From the NCBI RefSeq assembly GCF_000312525.1, contig NZ_HE997453.1, forward strand, positions 117,483 to 181,482: a DNA stretch of 64,000 bases, in the 5' to 3' direction. Position 1 is the stretch's first letter. Each line of letters starts with the position of its first letter. The stretch comes from Bartonella florencae. Lineage in GTDB: Bacteria; Pseudomonadota; Alphaproteobacteria; Rhizobiales; Rhizobiaceae. Position numbers and translations under genes: made by a program. Shown one piece after another: positions 63,370 to 64,000 of the stretch. The notes below the pieces were generated by a model. That model worked only from the letters and a program-made list of their open reading frames with translations, did not search any database and was not told where the DNA came from.

Positions 63370-64000
63370 TCAAAAACCCAATTCACTCAGTGAACCTATC
63401 TTACTGAAAAAACAAAGCTTGTGCCAATATTCCCATGGATCTTTCTTAATAACAAAGCTCTCTGGCGGTGTATTAAACCAATCATAAAGGCGCGTGAGCA
63501 AAAAACGTAAAGATGCACCACGTGCCAACAAAATCATTGCATTCAATTCTACGAGAAGCAATGGTCTTATTTTTTGATAATTTTCCAATAGTCGACGTGC
63601 TTTGGTAAGACTATAGGAATGGTCCGGTTCAAAACACCAAGCATTCAAGCAGATCGCTAAATCATAAGCCAAAAAATCATTACAAGCAAAATAGAAATCT
63701 ATAATACCACAAAGATGATGGTTCAAAAAAAACACATTATCATTAAATAAATCAGCATGAATAATGCCTGTGGGTAAACTTGACGGCCAATTTTCCTGTA
63801 AAAAAGCCAATTCCATATCAATTTTTTGCCCAAACTCTCTTAACAATGCATCTTTGCTCGTTTGGCAATGTTTCCACAATAACCTCCAATCCATCACAGA
63901 AAGGGTATTTTTACGACTAAGCGTAAAATCCTGTCCTGCTAAGTGCAATTGTGCTAAATGCGTTCCCACTTCACCACAATGATGTATATTAGCCTGGCGA
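63370..64000 (-). CDS. thrB: Homoserine kinase ThrB (C-terminal part, cut by window edge)
   Basis: Phosphorylates homoserine for threonine synthesis. This is the APH-fold type of ThrB used by Alphaproteobacteria. The visible part, about 209 residues, is open to the window end and begins [20 protein letters not shown]. It contains the catalytic loop [14 protein letters not shown] and the metal-binding [12 protein letters not shown]. The gene continues past 64000, so the true N terminus is outside. It sits directly upstream of rnhA. Confidence 0.92.
   Translation of the reverse strand, partial: RQANIHHCGEVGTHLAQLHLAGQDFTLSRKNTLSVMDWRLLWKHCQTSKDALLREFGQKIDMELAFLQENWPSSLPTGIIHADLFNDNVFFLNHHLCGIIDFYFACNDFLAYDLAICLNAWCFEPDHSYSLTKARRLLENYQKIRPLLLVELNAMILLARGASLRFLLTRLYDWFNTPPESFVIKKDPWEYWHKLCFFSKIGSLSELGF

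Overview
The window looks like chromosomal DNA of a Bartonella species (Alphaproteobacteria, Hyphomicrobiales). The base composition is AT-rich and intergenic spaces are long. The gene set is rhizobial-type: CcrM, MucR, PleC-like kinase, FeuPQ, CcmIEFH, DUF5330 and DUF1499. It also carries a heme-binding/Omp25-like porin of the Bartonella Hbp type. I see no CRISPR array, integrase, transposase or rRNA. One tRNA (Gln-UUG) is present. The genus call is inference from protein content; I cannot name the species.

Layout. 1-1551 is gene-poor. 1552-6661 is a tightly overlapping thiamine operon (thiC-thiO-thiS-thiG-thiE-thiD) with no visible TPP riboswitch. Next come a type-4/5 uracil-DNA glycosylase whose N-terminal part lies in another frame, pepN and a PleC-like hybrid-PAS histidine kinase, followed by ogt and an hbp porin on the minus strand. 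From 15.5 to 28.9 kb lies a long minus-strand block: feuN-feuP-feuQ, ccmI-ccmE-ccmF-ccmH, degP, a response regulator, its sensor kinase and glnE. The rhizobia have a comparable block. 29.2-33.7 kb holds a class A penicillin-binding protein with two DUF1214/DUF1254 envelope proteins and a DUF1499 protein. 34-40 kb holds tRNA-Gln, sodB, oligopeptidase B, mucR, sufE and a DUF5330 protein. 41-50.8 kb holds a peptidoglycan-binding protein, ppdK, a broken dsbA, a DciA-like DUF721 gene, mutY, ccrM and a HAD phosphatase. 51.8-54.3 kb is a tandem array of five paralogous small exported membrane proteins of unknown function, the most novel element here. 55-64 kb holds thrC, an M16 peptidase, a broken and degenerate GGDEF-EAL gene, yqgE, a DsbD-N-like protein, rnhA and the C-terminal part of thrB.

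Two themes stand out. First, at least three genes (udg, dsbA, GGDEF-EAL) are interrupted by single-base frame changes at A/T homopolymers, and ccmI has lost its N-terminal frame. This is either genuine reductive decay or homopolymer error in the assembly. Second, the small-protein array has conserved signal peptides, a conserved EGK[IV]EKVxEP motif and a glycine-rich C-terminal membrane segment. It also has a candidate promoter in front and a strong terminator behind, so it reads as an expanding lineage-specific surface, pore or pilin-like system.
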